Below, piece by piece: positions 35,101 through 46,640 of a stretch of DNA of 64,000 nt. This DNA comes from Portulaca oleracea (taxonomy: Eukaryota; Streptophyta; Magnoliopsida; Caryophyllales; Portulacaceae): positions 10,349,832-10,413,831 of the forward strand of contig CM055870.1 of NCBI GenBank assembly GCA_029582165.1. Direction: 5' to 3'. Below the pieces are notes generated by a model. That model was given only the letters and a program-made list of their open reading frames with translations, was not told the origin of the DNA and made no database searches. Numbering within the stretch: position 1 is the first letter of the stretch; every line of letters starts with the position of its first letter. The translations under genes and the position numbers were made by a program.

Positions 35101-38100
35101 TAAAGTCATTCTCCCTCTTCCCTCTCTCCCTTGTTACGCGCCAGCACACTGTCCCTGGTGTTTTCCGGCCACCGGCGCCGGAAACCGCCGCCAGCCGTGG
35201 TGGCATCCGGCCACCCTCTCCTCCCTCTTGTGTTTTCATCAAATTTTTTCCTCAAAGGTAACATCTCAAAACCCCCAATTTCAGTTTCTCTAAACCCTAA
35301 TCTGAAAATCCATGTTTTATATATGTTTCTTTTGTAATTTCTATATCTTTTACTCTCTTTTATCGTGAATTCAAGTATATAATTGTATTGGTTGAGTTAG
35401 GGTTTAAGTTTTGAGTGTATGCATGTATGTTTCTAAGTGTTTATGAGATTTTATGGTTGAATTCATGGTGGATGATGATTATATGTCAATGCATGTGAAT
35501 TTCTTGAAAGATTCTGAGTATTCAAGGGCTGAGTTTATGTTTTAAGATTATGAATTAAGTGTTATTATGTTTAATTTGGGTAAATTAGTGAGGTTTTGAT
35601 GCAAGAGTTCAAGAATATGTCTTTTATGTTGAGTTTATGTTTAACCCATGGATGCATGTGGTTTTTAGGGTCCTTGATGAGTTAATTTTCAAGGTTTATA
35701 TTCTGGAAATATGGTGGATTAAAGTTTAGGTGAGATTTGGTTATGTTTAGTATGATTAAGGGTGAAAAATCAAGTTAAAAACTGAAATTTCGGTAAATAA
35801 AGTTTCTGGTTAGTTTCTGGAAAATTTTCGAGACCTAAAAGTGGGATTTTAGGCCAGATTTTTACTCCATATGATAGCTCAAGGTGTTAGCTAACTATAG
35901 GCTTTGGAATTTCGAATTTCCGACATGTATAGACCGAGTTATGGCCAAAACCGTGACGATGCGTTTTTATATACGAATTCTGAGTCAGTAGGTTGAGGGC
36001 TGTTTTTCGTGCCTTTAGAGACCTCTTTAGTTTTTGGGGTAAACATGAAAGTTTTAGGTCTTAGTGCAAGCTTTCCGGAATGGTATGGTTTGTATTTATC
36101 CGATATCGGGAGTGTGAGTTACGAGCTCGGGAATAAGGGCTGTCCAGAGTGTAGTTTCTGCCCAAATTAGCTTATGTAAATTTATATCTTTTGGGCCTCA
36201 AATCAACCCAATAAAGGCTTCTAAGCATAATATGTTATGGGTATAGGTTATCATCCTAGAGTTGTGTGTTTAAGGCTAAAAATATCATTTTGGGAGACTT
36301 AAGTGAGTCTTGAGAATATTTTCCAAAAGCTAGTGAGTTTAGCCAAGTATTCTTTTCCCCCATCATTCTCTGGCATAATGTCCAATGTTTTTAATCTAGT
36401 TAAGAATTTCTTCTAGCTTGGTAGCCTCCAAGTTCTCAATCAATTCAATATTTGTTACTTAAATCACCAATCCAAACTTGTTCTCATCACATTCGGTCAT
36501 GTACGTCTTACTCCGTTTCATCATTCACTTGCTACCACTTCATCAAACCATATTTGAATCCATCATTCTCATCCTAGCTTTCAAGTTGTAACCGCCCATT
36601 CACGATCAATTCAAGCTAATTTTCTTAGATTCAAGCCCATTTACTTGAATCATCTTCTACGTCTTTATTCTCATGTTTCTCTGACCCGAAAATTCTAAGG
36701 TTTTGTTATGCACAGCTTCTGTCCGGGCCCATTTTGAAGCCCTTCCACCCATTTTTAGCCTTCGGCCCTGTTGACAAAATTTAAGATCATGATTTTCCAT
36801 ATTCCGAAATGTACTCTTTTACGTCATTCCGATTTTTCTAACTCAAGTTATACTTCAAACTCTATTTTTATATAAACCTGAAATTTTATTCCTAAAGTAT
36901 TTCATTTATATTACTAAGTTTCTAAACTTATGAATCTAATTTAGAACCTTATTCGGTTCTTCATTTTTATTTATTCTTATCTTAGTTGTCAAGTTTTGAA
37001 AGCCAACTCCAAGCCGAGCCGCGCCGCCAAGGTCTTTAGCGTCCCAAGGTACGCAAATTGTCCAACTTTTAACTCTTTATTTATCCTTCAACACAATTAT
37101 CATTGTGATATTATGTCTACATCATGAACTAATATCTTATATTGAATTATTTTCAAGCGGTTCCGCCCCATCATATTCTAGCTAGTTACGTGAAGTGCTA
37201 GCCTATACTTTTAGATGCTCCTGATCAGAGTGTCCTAATGACCTGGCCAGTGTCGACTGCCTAGCAGTCACCCAATCCAAATCTAGATCGGTTTGGGCAT
37301 GCGCGTGTGTGAGGTGCTTCGGCATCGATCGTAAGGGATACCGCTCATTCCTAATTATCACAAGTCCATTTCAGTTATTTATATTCATGTCTTATACATA
37401 TACCAATTATTTATATATATATATATGCAACAATTCAGTTTATTTATGTTTATCCCCTTTCCCGTTTTCAAAATGAATTTAAAGGCCGGCACCGAAAACC
37501 GTGTTCGAACGGTTTGACGTGTTGGAGGTTTGTGTACTGAGTGTTTCCTCACTCACTTTGCGACTGTTTTCAATGTTTTGTTTTTAGGGGTTCGAGCTCC
37601 CAAGGCAAGGACAAGTCGGTACCAAAGTAATTCAAGGATCTTGAGGTAGTTCTCTAAGGAAATCATCGGTTAGCAAGGGCGAGCAGGATTTTGGAAGTTG
37701 TTTTAGTATTTAAGCTATGTTTAAGTTTATATACTTTATCCAAGGGTTGTATAAGTTTTATATGTGAAGGTTCTTAAGTTAGTAAGTTATCTTGTGGTTT
37801 TGGAAGTTTCTTTGGTGTTGTTGCCTTGTCTCTTTTGGGAGATGGCGGTGACATTTCAACCTAAAAAGTGTTCCGCTGCGCTAATCGTGGGCTTTGCTTC
37901 TCTAAGTAGAGTTTAACCCTATGATTAAGGTTGGGGTGTTACATTAATTCTACCACTCTAAAGAACATAACCATAGTCTACTTACATTACGTTCTAGTAT
38001 TTTCAATTTATCTTATTTACTTTTCGAAAATGATAAGAGTCTTGTGACAAGACACCTATTTAGTGTCTTGACTTGGTATAAAACTCATATATTTAGATAT

Positions 38101-40908
38101 TCAATTGAAAAAAAATAAAATAATATGATTAATTTCTATAACTATGATACTACATATAAATTGTCTAAAATTATACTTTTCCCATAATTTTTAAATTTAC
38201 AAAAAAATGTCTAAATATACCCATCTATGGGGTTCATTCGATTATGCTGCCATTTGTAATTGTTAGCATAACCAACGCATTCCAACTTTTTATAATTGAT
38301 AACTAAATAGTATGTATCAAAATAATTGATGATTAATACTCCCTCTGTCCCATAATCCTTTTGTCATTTTAATTAACTTCTTTTGTCTATTGACATGTGT
38401 CACTTTACAATTTTAATACCACTTTTTAAACTAACTATTTTTTTAATTTTCTATTTTTTGACCCTGTTTTTTTTTCGTGGTTGGTTGGTTGCAGATTCAC
38501 ACCGCACCACACTTGTTAAATTTCCAACACAATTCACCACAACATACCATTTCTCTTTTTATGAAAAGTTTTCACCATAACCCACCTATAATAATTTATT
38601 TTTCCCAATTTCAAATTAAAATACTATTTCTCTTTCCTAGTTTTATATCATAAAAATGAAGATAAATTCATATTAAGGAGGTTTTTCATTTTTTTTGGGG
38701 GGATTATTATTGTTTGGGATGGGGTTTAATTTTACTGAAATTTTTTTTGAGGGGGAAATGGTGAGTTAGATTAGGAGAAGGCTGCCAAGTCATAAAACAC
38801 AAACCATCTTCAATTTATCTTTATTTTTATCATATAAAACACTCCACCTTAGCACACAAAAATTCACGTCATTTTTCCTGTGACCGGAAAGTGGTAGAGG
38901 TTCAATTAAAAAAAATATAATGTTAAGTATAGTATGCCATTAGCAAAAAGGTAAGTTTGGTTTGTTAGATCAAAATGCACATAAATTAAGTTTAGTTTAT
39001 TAGATTCCAATATTCCTTTTATTTACCATGGAATAACTTTGAAAAATGAAGATGAAAATCACCTGTCCATGTTCCGATAGTAGTTGAATCCTCCAGTAAA
39101 ACCTGTGTTCTCGAAACTATCAGCATAATACTTAACATCCTCCTCTGAAAGCCATGGCGGTGAACTGACGGGTTTTTCCGCTCTCTTTTTCAATTCACCT
39201 GGTGGTATCATAAGTGGTCTGGGATCTCTCAAGGTAAGAACAAACTTCATTAACTTTTCAGTGTCTATTTCATCAAACTCTTTCTCTATCACTCCCACTT
39301 CCTGCACCCATGCATACACACACCAATTTGGAGACAACAATTAGCTACAATTAGTTAAAAATTAAATAGACAATAATTAGTGACTACTTAAAAAATGAAA
39401 CAGATATGTGTTGTGCTTGTCTAAGGTTGACGTGGCTGAGATTTGTCAACTTTGTAAATTATAAGTTGAAAAGCTCCAAATATTTAACACAACTACATTA
39501 AGGCCCTGTTCCTTGAATTTGATAAAATGAAGTTTGGATGAATTGAATTGGATAAGTTATGATATTTCTTTTGAAATTGTATTTTTAGAGAGGATGCTTT
39601 TATGGGGAATTGTGTAAAGTTTGGATTGGATTGGAAAGAGTTACAAATCCAACGAACATAACCTAAGATATCAGTCAAAATTCTCTAGTTAAATTTAATT
39701 GTTTAGGGTAAGCATTGTGAGCCTATAAGGCTAGCTATAACCACAAAAATACAGCTTTTAAAATATAAGTAGTAATTGTAATAATTAGTATCATTAAAGT
39801 TACCAAAAAATGACCAACAAGTCCCTCTATTTTTATAAATTATTATAAGGTGACATTATCTTTGTGGTATTTATTTATTGGGGATATTTTGACTAATTTT
39901 CCGGTCTAAAAATGCGCGAAACAATGATTTTTTGTGTTTAAGGTTTTCTAAAATTGAAAGTCAACTATCATTTTAGGTCTTAATATTTAGGGTTGGTCAA
40001 AGATACATAACCCTAATTATCAACAATAAATACTGCAATTAATGATTTATTCGCTTAAAAATAGATCGGAATGCCTTCTAAAATAATTATAACAAAGATA
40101 ATGTCACCATACAATTATTTATCAAAAATACATAGCCCTTAAGAAAATTACATGAGTATTTATTTTAACTTATTTTAATAAAAATCTCAAAAAAATCGCA
40201 TCTTGACATAAAATGTCATTGTTTTCGACCTTTTGCTATAATATAAAAAAAATAAGTATCCTTTTAATGAATTTCTATTAAAATAGTGGGTTTTGCTAAG
40301 TATTATCACGTAAAAAATAGAAACTTCCAAGACATTTTTTTAAGATATAAAATTCTTAGAAATCATTTTCTAAAAAAGATCGATACCTTCAAGTCAATTT
40401 TTGCAAATACCTGAAATCGACATATGTAGAAATCATCCCCAAGAGCATCCCTGAACATCTGAACAGTCTTCTTATCCGGGTGGCGAGGCATAAATGGGAC
40501 GCTGAGATTAACCAATGCCTTGACCCTGTCAGGCTTGAATAGGCAGAAATCCCAGGCAATGATGGCGCCCCAATCATGGCCCACCAGGTAAACTTTATCC
40601 ACGACAAGGTAATCCAGAAGGGCGACAAGATCCCCGACTATGTGGAAGGCGGTGTACGATTCGGCAGCTGGCGGCGCGTGGGTCCCACCGTAGCCGCGGA
40701 GGTCGGGGGCGACGGCTCTGTAGCCGGCGGAGGAGAGGGCCAGGAGCTGATGCCGCCATGAGTACCAGAGCTCAGGGAATCCATGGAGGAAAAGAATGGT
40801 GCCTTTCGTGGGTTCACCCATTTCTGCAATGTGCATTTCTATGCCATTTACAGTCACTTTCTTTTGTTTTATGGCACTGAACTCTTTCGGGATTGTATTT
40901 GGTGCCAT
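32163..40908 (-). CDS. Soluble epoxide hydrolase EH2
   Basis: Exons 40908-40411, 39301-39063 and 32406-32163 join to a 326-residue alpha/beta-hydrolase of normal plant sEH length. Its reaction is hydrolysis of epoxides (for instance fatty-acid epoxides of cutin and defence pathways) to vicinal diols, in the cytosol; there is no signal peptide or peroxisomal tail. Visible catalytic features are the oxyanion loop HGFPE (42-46), nucleophile Asp112 in GHDWG, lid tyrosines in FYICRF (Tyr161) and NYYR (239-242), acid Asp271 in GDQDLTY, and His305 in VGHF. The start MAPN is chosen to match EH3, but an in-frame ATG at 41019 would add 37 residues. Intron 2 is 6.7 kb because of transposon insertions, including a solo LTR. 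Expression is not demonstrated, but the frame is intact. Confidence 0.92.
33159..33290. mobile_element. Tourist-like MITE in EH2 intron 2
   Basis: A 132-bp element with inverted ends GGCACCATT / AATGGTGTC is flanked by TTA on both sides (33156-33158 and 33291-33293). The corresponding place in EH3 intron 2 (about 48235-48240) has a single TTA and no element, so the insertion borders are confirmed by an empty site. Confidence 0.9.
33362..33604. mobile_element. MITE with CTCTTTAAAGTG ends
   Basis: The ends TCATGCTCTTTAAAGTG and (inverse) TCATGTTCTTTAGAGTG match each other and the element at 34301-37972. The interior is rich in TACCTTACC / GGTAAGGTA words in opposite orientation. Borders are approximate. 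Confidence 0.65.
33887..34171. mobile_element. Decayed Stowaway-like element
   Basis: The ACTCTTTCCATCTCACA start and the inverse-like GGGAGGGATGAAGTA end resemble eroded Stowaway termini. A relative lies at about 49735-49940 in EH3 intron 2. No clear TA duplication is seen. Confidence 0.4.
34301..37972. mobile_element. MITE split by a long solo LTR
   Basis: The left end GGCTCTATTCTTTAAAATGG and right end CCACTCTAAAGAACATAACC are inverted repeats of the same family as 33362-33604. The solo LTR at 34528-37943 lies inside it; without that LTR the MITE is about 250 bp. Flanks are TTA and ATA, an imperfect 3-bp duplication. Confidence 0.65.
34528..37943 (+). mobile_element. Long solo LTR, probably Gypsy, in EH2 intron 2
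   Basis: It runs from TGTAACAACCCG to GGGTGTTACA. The TG...CA ends fit inverted TGTAAC/GTTACA, and perfect TTAAT duplications lie at 34523-34527 and 37944-37948. No gag-pol and no internal second LTR were found in 3.4 kb, so it is best read as one very long LTR. It has a TATA-like TATATTAAG near 35040, then a CT-rich leader and a Pro/Arg-rich open frame (35131-35337). Its layout parallels the element at 42298-45217. The alternative is a coding-free large derivative with diverged LTRs. Confidence 0.75.
39770..40160. mobile_element. Fold-back element in EH2 intron 1
   Basis: Left-side GGTGACATTATCTTTGT and the right-side inverse ACAAAGATAATGTCACC lie in longer imperfect arms that continue to AAAAATACATAGCCCTT. 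Related ends occur near 46660 and 53200. No certain target duplication was seen, so borders are approximate. Confidence 0.55.
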
Positions 40909-42297
40909 GTTTTTTTTGGTAGTTTTTGAGTAGGAAGTGGGATATGTGTAGATGGGGAAGTAATGAAGGCAAGGTAGGTATGTAGTGTTTGCAACTTGCA
41001 AATGTGAAATTTTTGTCATTTTGGGAAGAAAGGGAAATTAAATTAAACTTTAACATAATTGGATACAAGCAGATAGGGACGCAACTGATGGGTGTACCAT
41101 TTGCCAAAAAAATAAATAAATAAAAAGATAGGGACGCAACAAAGGAAAAAATGGCAGCATCTGCCATCGTAGAAAAGCAAGAGGAAAAGGAAAAATACAA
41201 AACGTGAGAAAAACATCCATTACAAGGATTGGCAAAAAATAAAAAATCGATTTTACCGCACGAATTGAATTTTAATAATTCTCACTTTTAACTCTCGTGT
41301 GACCATAATCTCTATTATATTTTTGTATTATGTTGGTTTTAATAAAAGGAAATGTTGTATTCTAGTGTATGAAATCTACGTCCACGTATTTTTTTAGATT
41401 TTTAATTCCTAACCCATATTGTTTTTATTTTTCATTTCTGCATTAGAAAAGTTATAAAGTATAGTTATTAAAAGAAATTTTAAATTATTTTTCGGGAATC
41501 CGAACAATTATTATGATTCTTTTTTTTAAGGAATAAAAGTGAAAAAATCGTAAAAAAATGAAAAAATTTGGGACAAACATTGCAAATTTATAAAAAAAAT
41601 TGTGGGGAAGTGTCGTGCTAAGTTGAGAATCAAATGCAAGTCAAAATCTATGATATTTAGGGTATATATTTAGTGGTGTCCCAAAAGAATATAATTTATA
41701 TTTTTTTTGGTCCACTAAAATCTAAAAATAAAGTATGAATTATTGGTGTTGAAGACAGGGTCAAGGTCCTTCACCGCGCATGCGCGAAGGACCTTAGGTT
41801 TTGATGAAATCCAAAATCTGAAAAAAGGGAAGTTGCCTTATATTTTATAATCTGATTATATATTCTGAGTATATAATATATATTCTGATTATATACGCAG
41901 ATTATGTGTATATAATATATATATTTTGTTTATATATTACATATTCTTATTATGGGTATGATTCTTGTAGATACAAAAAGGAAACAAATCAAGGGAAATC
42001 AATCATGATTATTGTAGCAACAAAAGGGAAGAAATCAACACATAAGGCAAGTTACCGTTAGAAGGACTCAAGTCTAAGCATCCAAAGGCCTCTATAAAAA
42101 GGACGATGGAAGAATTGAGAAGATAAGCGATTCCACGGAAGTAATCGCGGAGTAAGAAATCCGGTGGGATTTCTCCGAGTGTGGAACCAATGGTTCGGTG
42201 GTGAAGGTAGCCAGTAAAGGATCTCTGGTGAAGGTATAGCCAAGGACCTTGGTGAACATTCGTTGTGTCCACATGTGGTGGAGAGAATGAGAGATGG

Positions 42298-45217
42298 TGT
42301 AAAACCCCGAAAAATCCAAAGATGTTGACCGTGACGTCGTTAGTAATTTAGGTTTGACTTCGTTATTTATTATTATTCGTTTGTGTTTTATTTTGCTAAC
42401 GCTTGAGCTCGTAGGACCGTTGAGGGGCTAACAAGGGTAGATTAGTATTTTTAGTGAGTTAATATCATCGTGTTATTATAAATATTATTATGATAATATG
42501 TGTTTACTATATGTTTTAAATAATGTTTTAATTTTTCCTAAAATTCTAAAATCAGTTTTTATTAAGTGGGTTGGGTTAGGATTAGAATTAGGTTAATTTG
42601 GGCCCAAAAGGGGTTGGTAGTATAAAACCCATCCCTCTCTCTCAAACCCTAATATCAACCCTAAACCCTAACCCTAGTCTTCCATCTCTCTCCTCTCTGC
42701 CGCGCCCATCAGCCGCCTGCAACCACCGCCGTTGTCGCCGGAAACCACCCGGGCATCACCGCTGTGACCACCGCAAACCACCGCTGCAATCTTCCTTTGT
42801 TTTCTCTCTCCCTCTCTTTCTCTCTTGCTGTCGTCGTACCGCCGCTACAGCCACCAGGAGACGTCATCACCGGTCACGCCGCCACCGCCTAGTCGTCCCC
42901 GTGCCACCGCCGCATCACCGGAGGCAGTCGCCCAGCAGCCAGACCTGAGGAAACCGAGGCCTGCTGTGGTGGTTGTGATGCGTACCATAGTGTCGAGATT
43001 CGAACCGCGCCACCAACACCACAAAGATCACTGGCCGCCGTCGCTCGACCGCGACCTTGACCCCGACGCCAACACCCCCGACCTCCGTCCGCCCAGTCGC
43101 CGGGAAAACCGCAAGAAACCCCCCTCGAAACCCTACGTAAACACTAAAGCCCTAACCCTAATTGTTTTCTTTTTCGTTTATTATTCTGTTTTTGAAATAT
43201 TATTATTATTATTATTATTAATATTATTATTATCAGTTTTATTATTTTTATTTCTGTAATTTTGTAATTTAGGGAAATTATTTGTAATCTTGTTCTTGTT
43301 GTAATGTTATAATCCTATAACTAATTCATGTTTTAAAATCTTTAAAGCCTTGTTTACGCGTTTTATGTTCAAAGTAATTTTATTTCATTGTACGACTTAA
43401 GTTTTAATTAAAGTATTATTAAGGTGTTCTCGTTTTATTAAGTTTACTTCTACAAGTTTGATTGTTGAACCTAAGTTAGAGTTGGACTTTATATCTTAGA
43501 CCCTAAGTATCGTTTTAAGCCCAAGTTAGAACCCCAAGACCTTTTGGTAAAGGTTAGAACCGAAATAACAAATTTGTTAATAACCGTTATCGGGACAGTT
43601 TCGTTAGCACCTAAAGATCGGGTTTCCACGGTTAGTGTAGTTGTCTTTTGATCAAACCCTTTGGACTGAAGGTTCCCTTAGATGTTAGGAACCATAGGAA
43701 TTTTACGGATCGAACATTTGATTTGTATAGCCCGAGTTATAACCGTTTTACCAGAACCTGTTAGAACTGGACCAATGGGAAAGACGGGTATTTTTGGAGT
43801 CCTTTGGGACTGAGTTGGGCTTAACCATCAACATAGAAGTTTTAGTAGACATCCCGAGGTTTCCGAAAAGTCCAGAACCAGCCCCGTAGGATGTCGGAAA
43901 GTCGAGTTGTGACTCGTTTTATGTGAACGTTATAATATGTCCTTTGCTTGCTTCTTTTTATAATAATTGTTGAGTGAAAATAATATGTGATCTTGTTATG
44001 TGTTTTCTTGGAGGTGTTAAGTGTAATTTCATAAATGATAGGAACCTAAGTGTTCCTAGGGGATGGGTTAGGTAGTTAATAATTAATACTAACTTCGTTA
44101 GAACGCGTTTTGATTAGATAATTATTTTTATTCTAGGCCCGAGTTAGTGCGAGACGTTAGTGAGCTCAAGTGTGTTCTTCTTTTGCTGTGCTGTGAAGTA
44201 TATCAGGTAATTGTCTATGCTCTAATCCCCATCGGGATGCTCTTTAAATGTGTTTTGATGTTTTATAATTTATTTTGAGAATTGCATCCCGAAAGGGGAC
44301 TTTTGTGGAAATACGACCATCTGTTTTGATAATCTTTTTGATTCGATTGTGATCTTGGTTTATTTGAGTTGAGAAATTGGATGGTCTTTTATTCAAAGTT
44401 TTGTTAATGGTTTTGATAACTTGGGATGGTTTGACTTGAGAGTTGTGAGCTGAGTTTGAATAATATACTAAATAATTCCAGTGGAAACGTTAAGCGGGTT
44501 TCGGGGGATAACCTGTTGTGCAGGTGTAACAACCTGCAGGGTTATGGACCAGGAGATCAGGGCTTCCTTCCCTGATATAGGATAGTATTTTGATGCCTTT
44601 GGTAGGCGATATTATTTATGCCTTTGGTGGGCGATGTTCTTGATGCCTTTGGTAGGCGATGTTTTGATGCCTTTGGTGGGCGATATTATTTATGCCTTTG
44701 GTAGGCGATGTTCTTGATGCCTTTGGTAGGCGATGTTACTTTAAGGGATTTGGTATCCCGCCCGCAAATTAAAATATGGATTGGATGGGTTGAGGAAACA
44801 GTATGGGATTAAAGGTTTGTAAAACGTTTGATTTGATCCCTCTCCCTAAAATGAATTGAAATGAACTTAAATTGTTTTAAACGTTAGGGGTAGGCATTAT
44901 TGAGATTTCCCCTCATTTTTGAAATGTTTTGTTTTCAGGTGAAGATCTAAATGCTGGGGACGGGAATTAGAAGTGAGGACGACGAGTCTAGAAGTCCTTG
45001 AATCTTTTTATTTTGTTTTCGTTATGATGTCTTAAAGTTTGGTTTTGAGTTGTTAGTAGTTTCCGTTAGCAGACAGTTATGTTTTCCTTTCTCGCCTTGT
45101 GTTCCTTCGGGGATACGGCAGTGACGCCCAACTGAATTTGAAGTCTTCCGCTAAGTTTTGTCTGTTAACGTTAGTTTGACTTTGACTTTTCTCTAATTGA
45201 ATTTTCGGGGCGTTACA
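42298..45217 (+). mobile_element. Long solo LTR, probably Gypsy, nested in the Copia LTR
   Basis: It begins TGTAAAACCCCGAAAAAT and ends ATTTTCGGGGCGTTACA, with perfect GATGG duplications at 42293-42297 and 45218-45222. It carries TATAAAA at 42621, a leader with CCCTAA repeats, a Pro/Arg/His-rich open frame (42598-43259) and a 25-bp tandem array. No gag-pol is seen. The architecture matches 34528-37943, and both share a CGG(C/T)(A/G)GTGAC word near the 3' end. Confidence 0.8.
44588..44745 (+). repeat. Tandem repeat, about 25-bp unit, six copies
   Basis: Units of ATGCCTTTGGT(A/G)GGCGAT are separated by short TTATTT or GTTCTT spacers. It lies wholly inside the Gypsy-type LTR and is likely part of that family. 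Confidence 0.9.
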
Positions 45218-45719
45218 GATGGTGTGTAGCAGAGCCTTGACGGACTAAGGCTGTGTGAGTTTGTGCTTCAATGTAATCCATCATGTTCCAAATCGCCGCT
45301 AGGATTTTTTCTACGACGATCTTTATTTGTAGCTGACTCAAAAACATTCAGTCTTGGTCAGTGATCCTATCAGTAACTGCCTTCGGGCTGTTACTCCTTG
45401 TTTTGTTTTGTAAGTGTAACTTGTTTTTTGATTATTATAAATCTAATGAGGTATTTTAGTTACACTGTGTTTGCTCTAACGTCCTTACCTGTGTAGATCT
45501 TAATTGTGAATTTCACCCACTCTTGGGCTCCAACAATTGGTATATAACAACTGAAAGTAGATTATTAAAATCCAATTTTCCTTAGCCCCAAGCGTACAAA
45601 TGCTTCAATGCTGAGCAAAAAAAAAAAAAAAAGATGGTAAATATCATCTCCTAGAAAGGTTTGTAAGTGTGAAAATAGAGGCAGAACGCAGAAGTAATAA
45701 TAAGTGGGACGTTGCGGTT

Positions 45720-45880
45720 AACTTCAGGAAGGGACGATAAAGCATAGAGTAAAGAGTTGCAATTGGGGGTTAGTGAGGGTATACTATAGCTAGAATGAGG
45801 GTGGGGTCGTGGGGATAAGGTAACATACAGTATAACATGCATGTGAGTAGAAAGGAGACGTACAAGAGTAGAGGGAGGGA
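45720..45880. repeat. EH2 upstream block duplicated at 52555-52700
   Basis: Both copies contain GGGACGATAAAGCATAGAGT, GGGGGTTAGTGAGGGTATA and AACATGCATGTGAGTAGAAA in the same order, with indels between. They show that the duplicated unit extends well upstream of the genes. Confidence 0.8.
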
Positions 45881-45887
45881 GGAGGTA

Positions 45888-46050
45888 TGCTCTGTTTTTT
45901 GGATAGGTTACACTAATCTATTCAATTCAATCCAATTCAATCCAAACTTATCTAAACCTTACACAATTTTTCAAAAAAATATCCTTTCTAAAAACACAAT
46001 TTCCCAAAAATTATTTCTTCCCATTTTTTTAGGGTTTAGGGTTTAGCCAA
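45888..46050. mobile_element. MITE with CTCTGTTTTTTGGAT ends
   Basis: Left CTCTGTTTTTTGGATAGG and right inverse CCAATCCAAAGAACAG form terminal inverted repeats, with AATTCAATCCAA-type sequence inside. A possible relative lies at 39500-39665. Borders are approximate. Confidence 0.55.
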
Positions 46051-46479
46051 TCCAAAGAACAGTGAACAAACACAAAGACACAAAACGTGACCGCGATGAG
46101 TATTGTTTTGGTATTAAAAAATTGTCCTCACGGTGTGTTTGGGCACCTATGTTTAATGAAAATTATTTCTTCCTATTTTATTTAAAAAATATTTTCTTAG
46201 GTTCAACTTCAAGGAAATCCAATTTTCTAGTTCAAATTACTTCTTGCAACTCAAGTACTTTGTGCGTTTGCTTCTATCTTTGCCGGAAATGATTTGTTTC
46301 TCAGCCAACTTTTTCTTTCTCATTAGACTTTCTCTTTTAATAGACTCCTCTTTCTCTTTCATCATTTTTTTTTTCTCTGATCCAACCTCAAAGAAGTATG
46401 CATGTATATATATATATATATATATATATACCGAGCAAGTGAAAATATGACTTGAAAATAGTTTACAAACTCAAGCCAA

Positions 46480-46640
46480 AACCTATCCAACTAGCAAAGT
46501 CAACCCATCTATGGAGGCCCAAACCTCAAGGCCCACATCTCTCACCTTAGTGAGTGAAAATCCTCCATTGCCCTCCTCTCTCTCCTGTAAATACATCTTA
46601 GTTTTACACTTTCCAATCAAAAAAATGACTTACAAGATCC
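46480..46640. repeat. Upstream block duplicated at 53020-53180
   Basis: Both copies contain CAAGGCCCACATCTCTCACC, GTGAGTGAAA and GTTTTACACTTTCCAA in order. This supports one large duplicated unit around EH2 and EH3. Confidence 0.8.

Larger units (their letters stand above)
41747..45535 (+). mobile_element. Copia-like solo LTR carrying a nested Gypsy LTR
   Basis: It starts TGTTGAAG and ends CTCCAACA. Perfect ATTGG duplications lie at 41742-41746 and 45536-45540. Removing the nested insertion leaves about 864 bp. It has a TATA box (CTATAAAAAG near 42093) and, near its start, a GC palindrome CGCGCATGCGCG between 10-bp inverted arms. The right flank ATTGGTATA resembles a primer-binding site, but it is explained by the duplication. 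The LTR lies about 0.8 kb upstream of the EH2 start. Confidence 0.85.

Noticed and set aside
42598..43259. Pro/Arg/His-rich open frames
   Set aside because: They lie inside the leader of a solo LTR and are low-complexity; kept as part of the LTR, not called a gene.
45536..45548. ATTGGTATA after the Copia LTR as a primer-binding site
   Set aside because: The 5 bases ATTGG are also directly left of the LTR, so a target duplication of a solo LTR explains them better.
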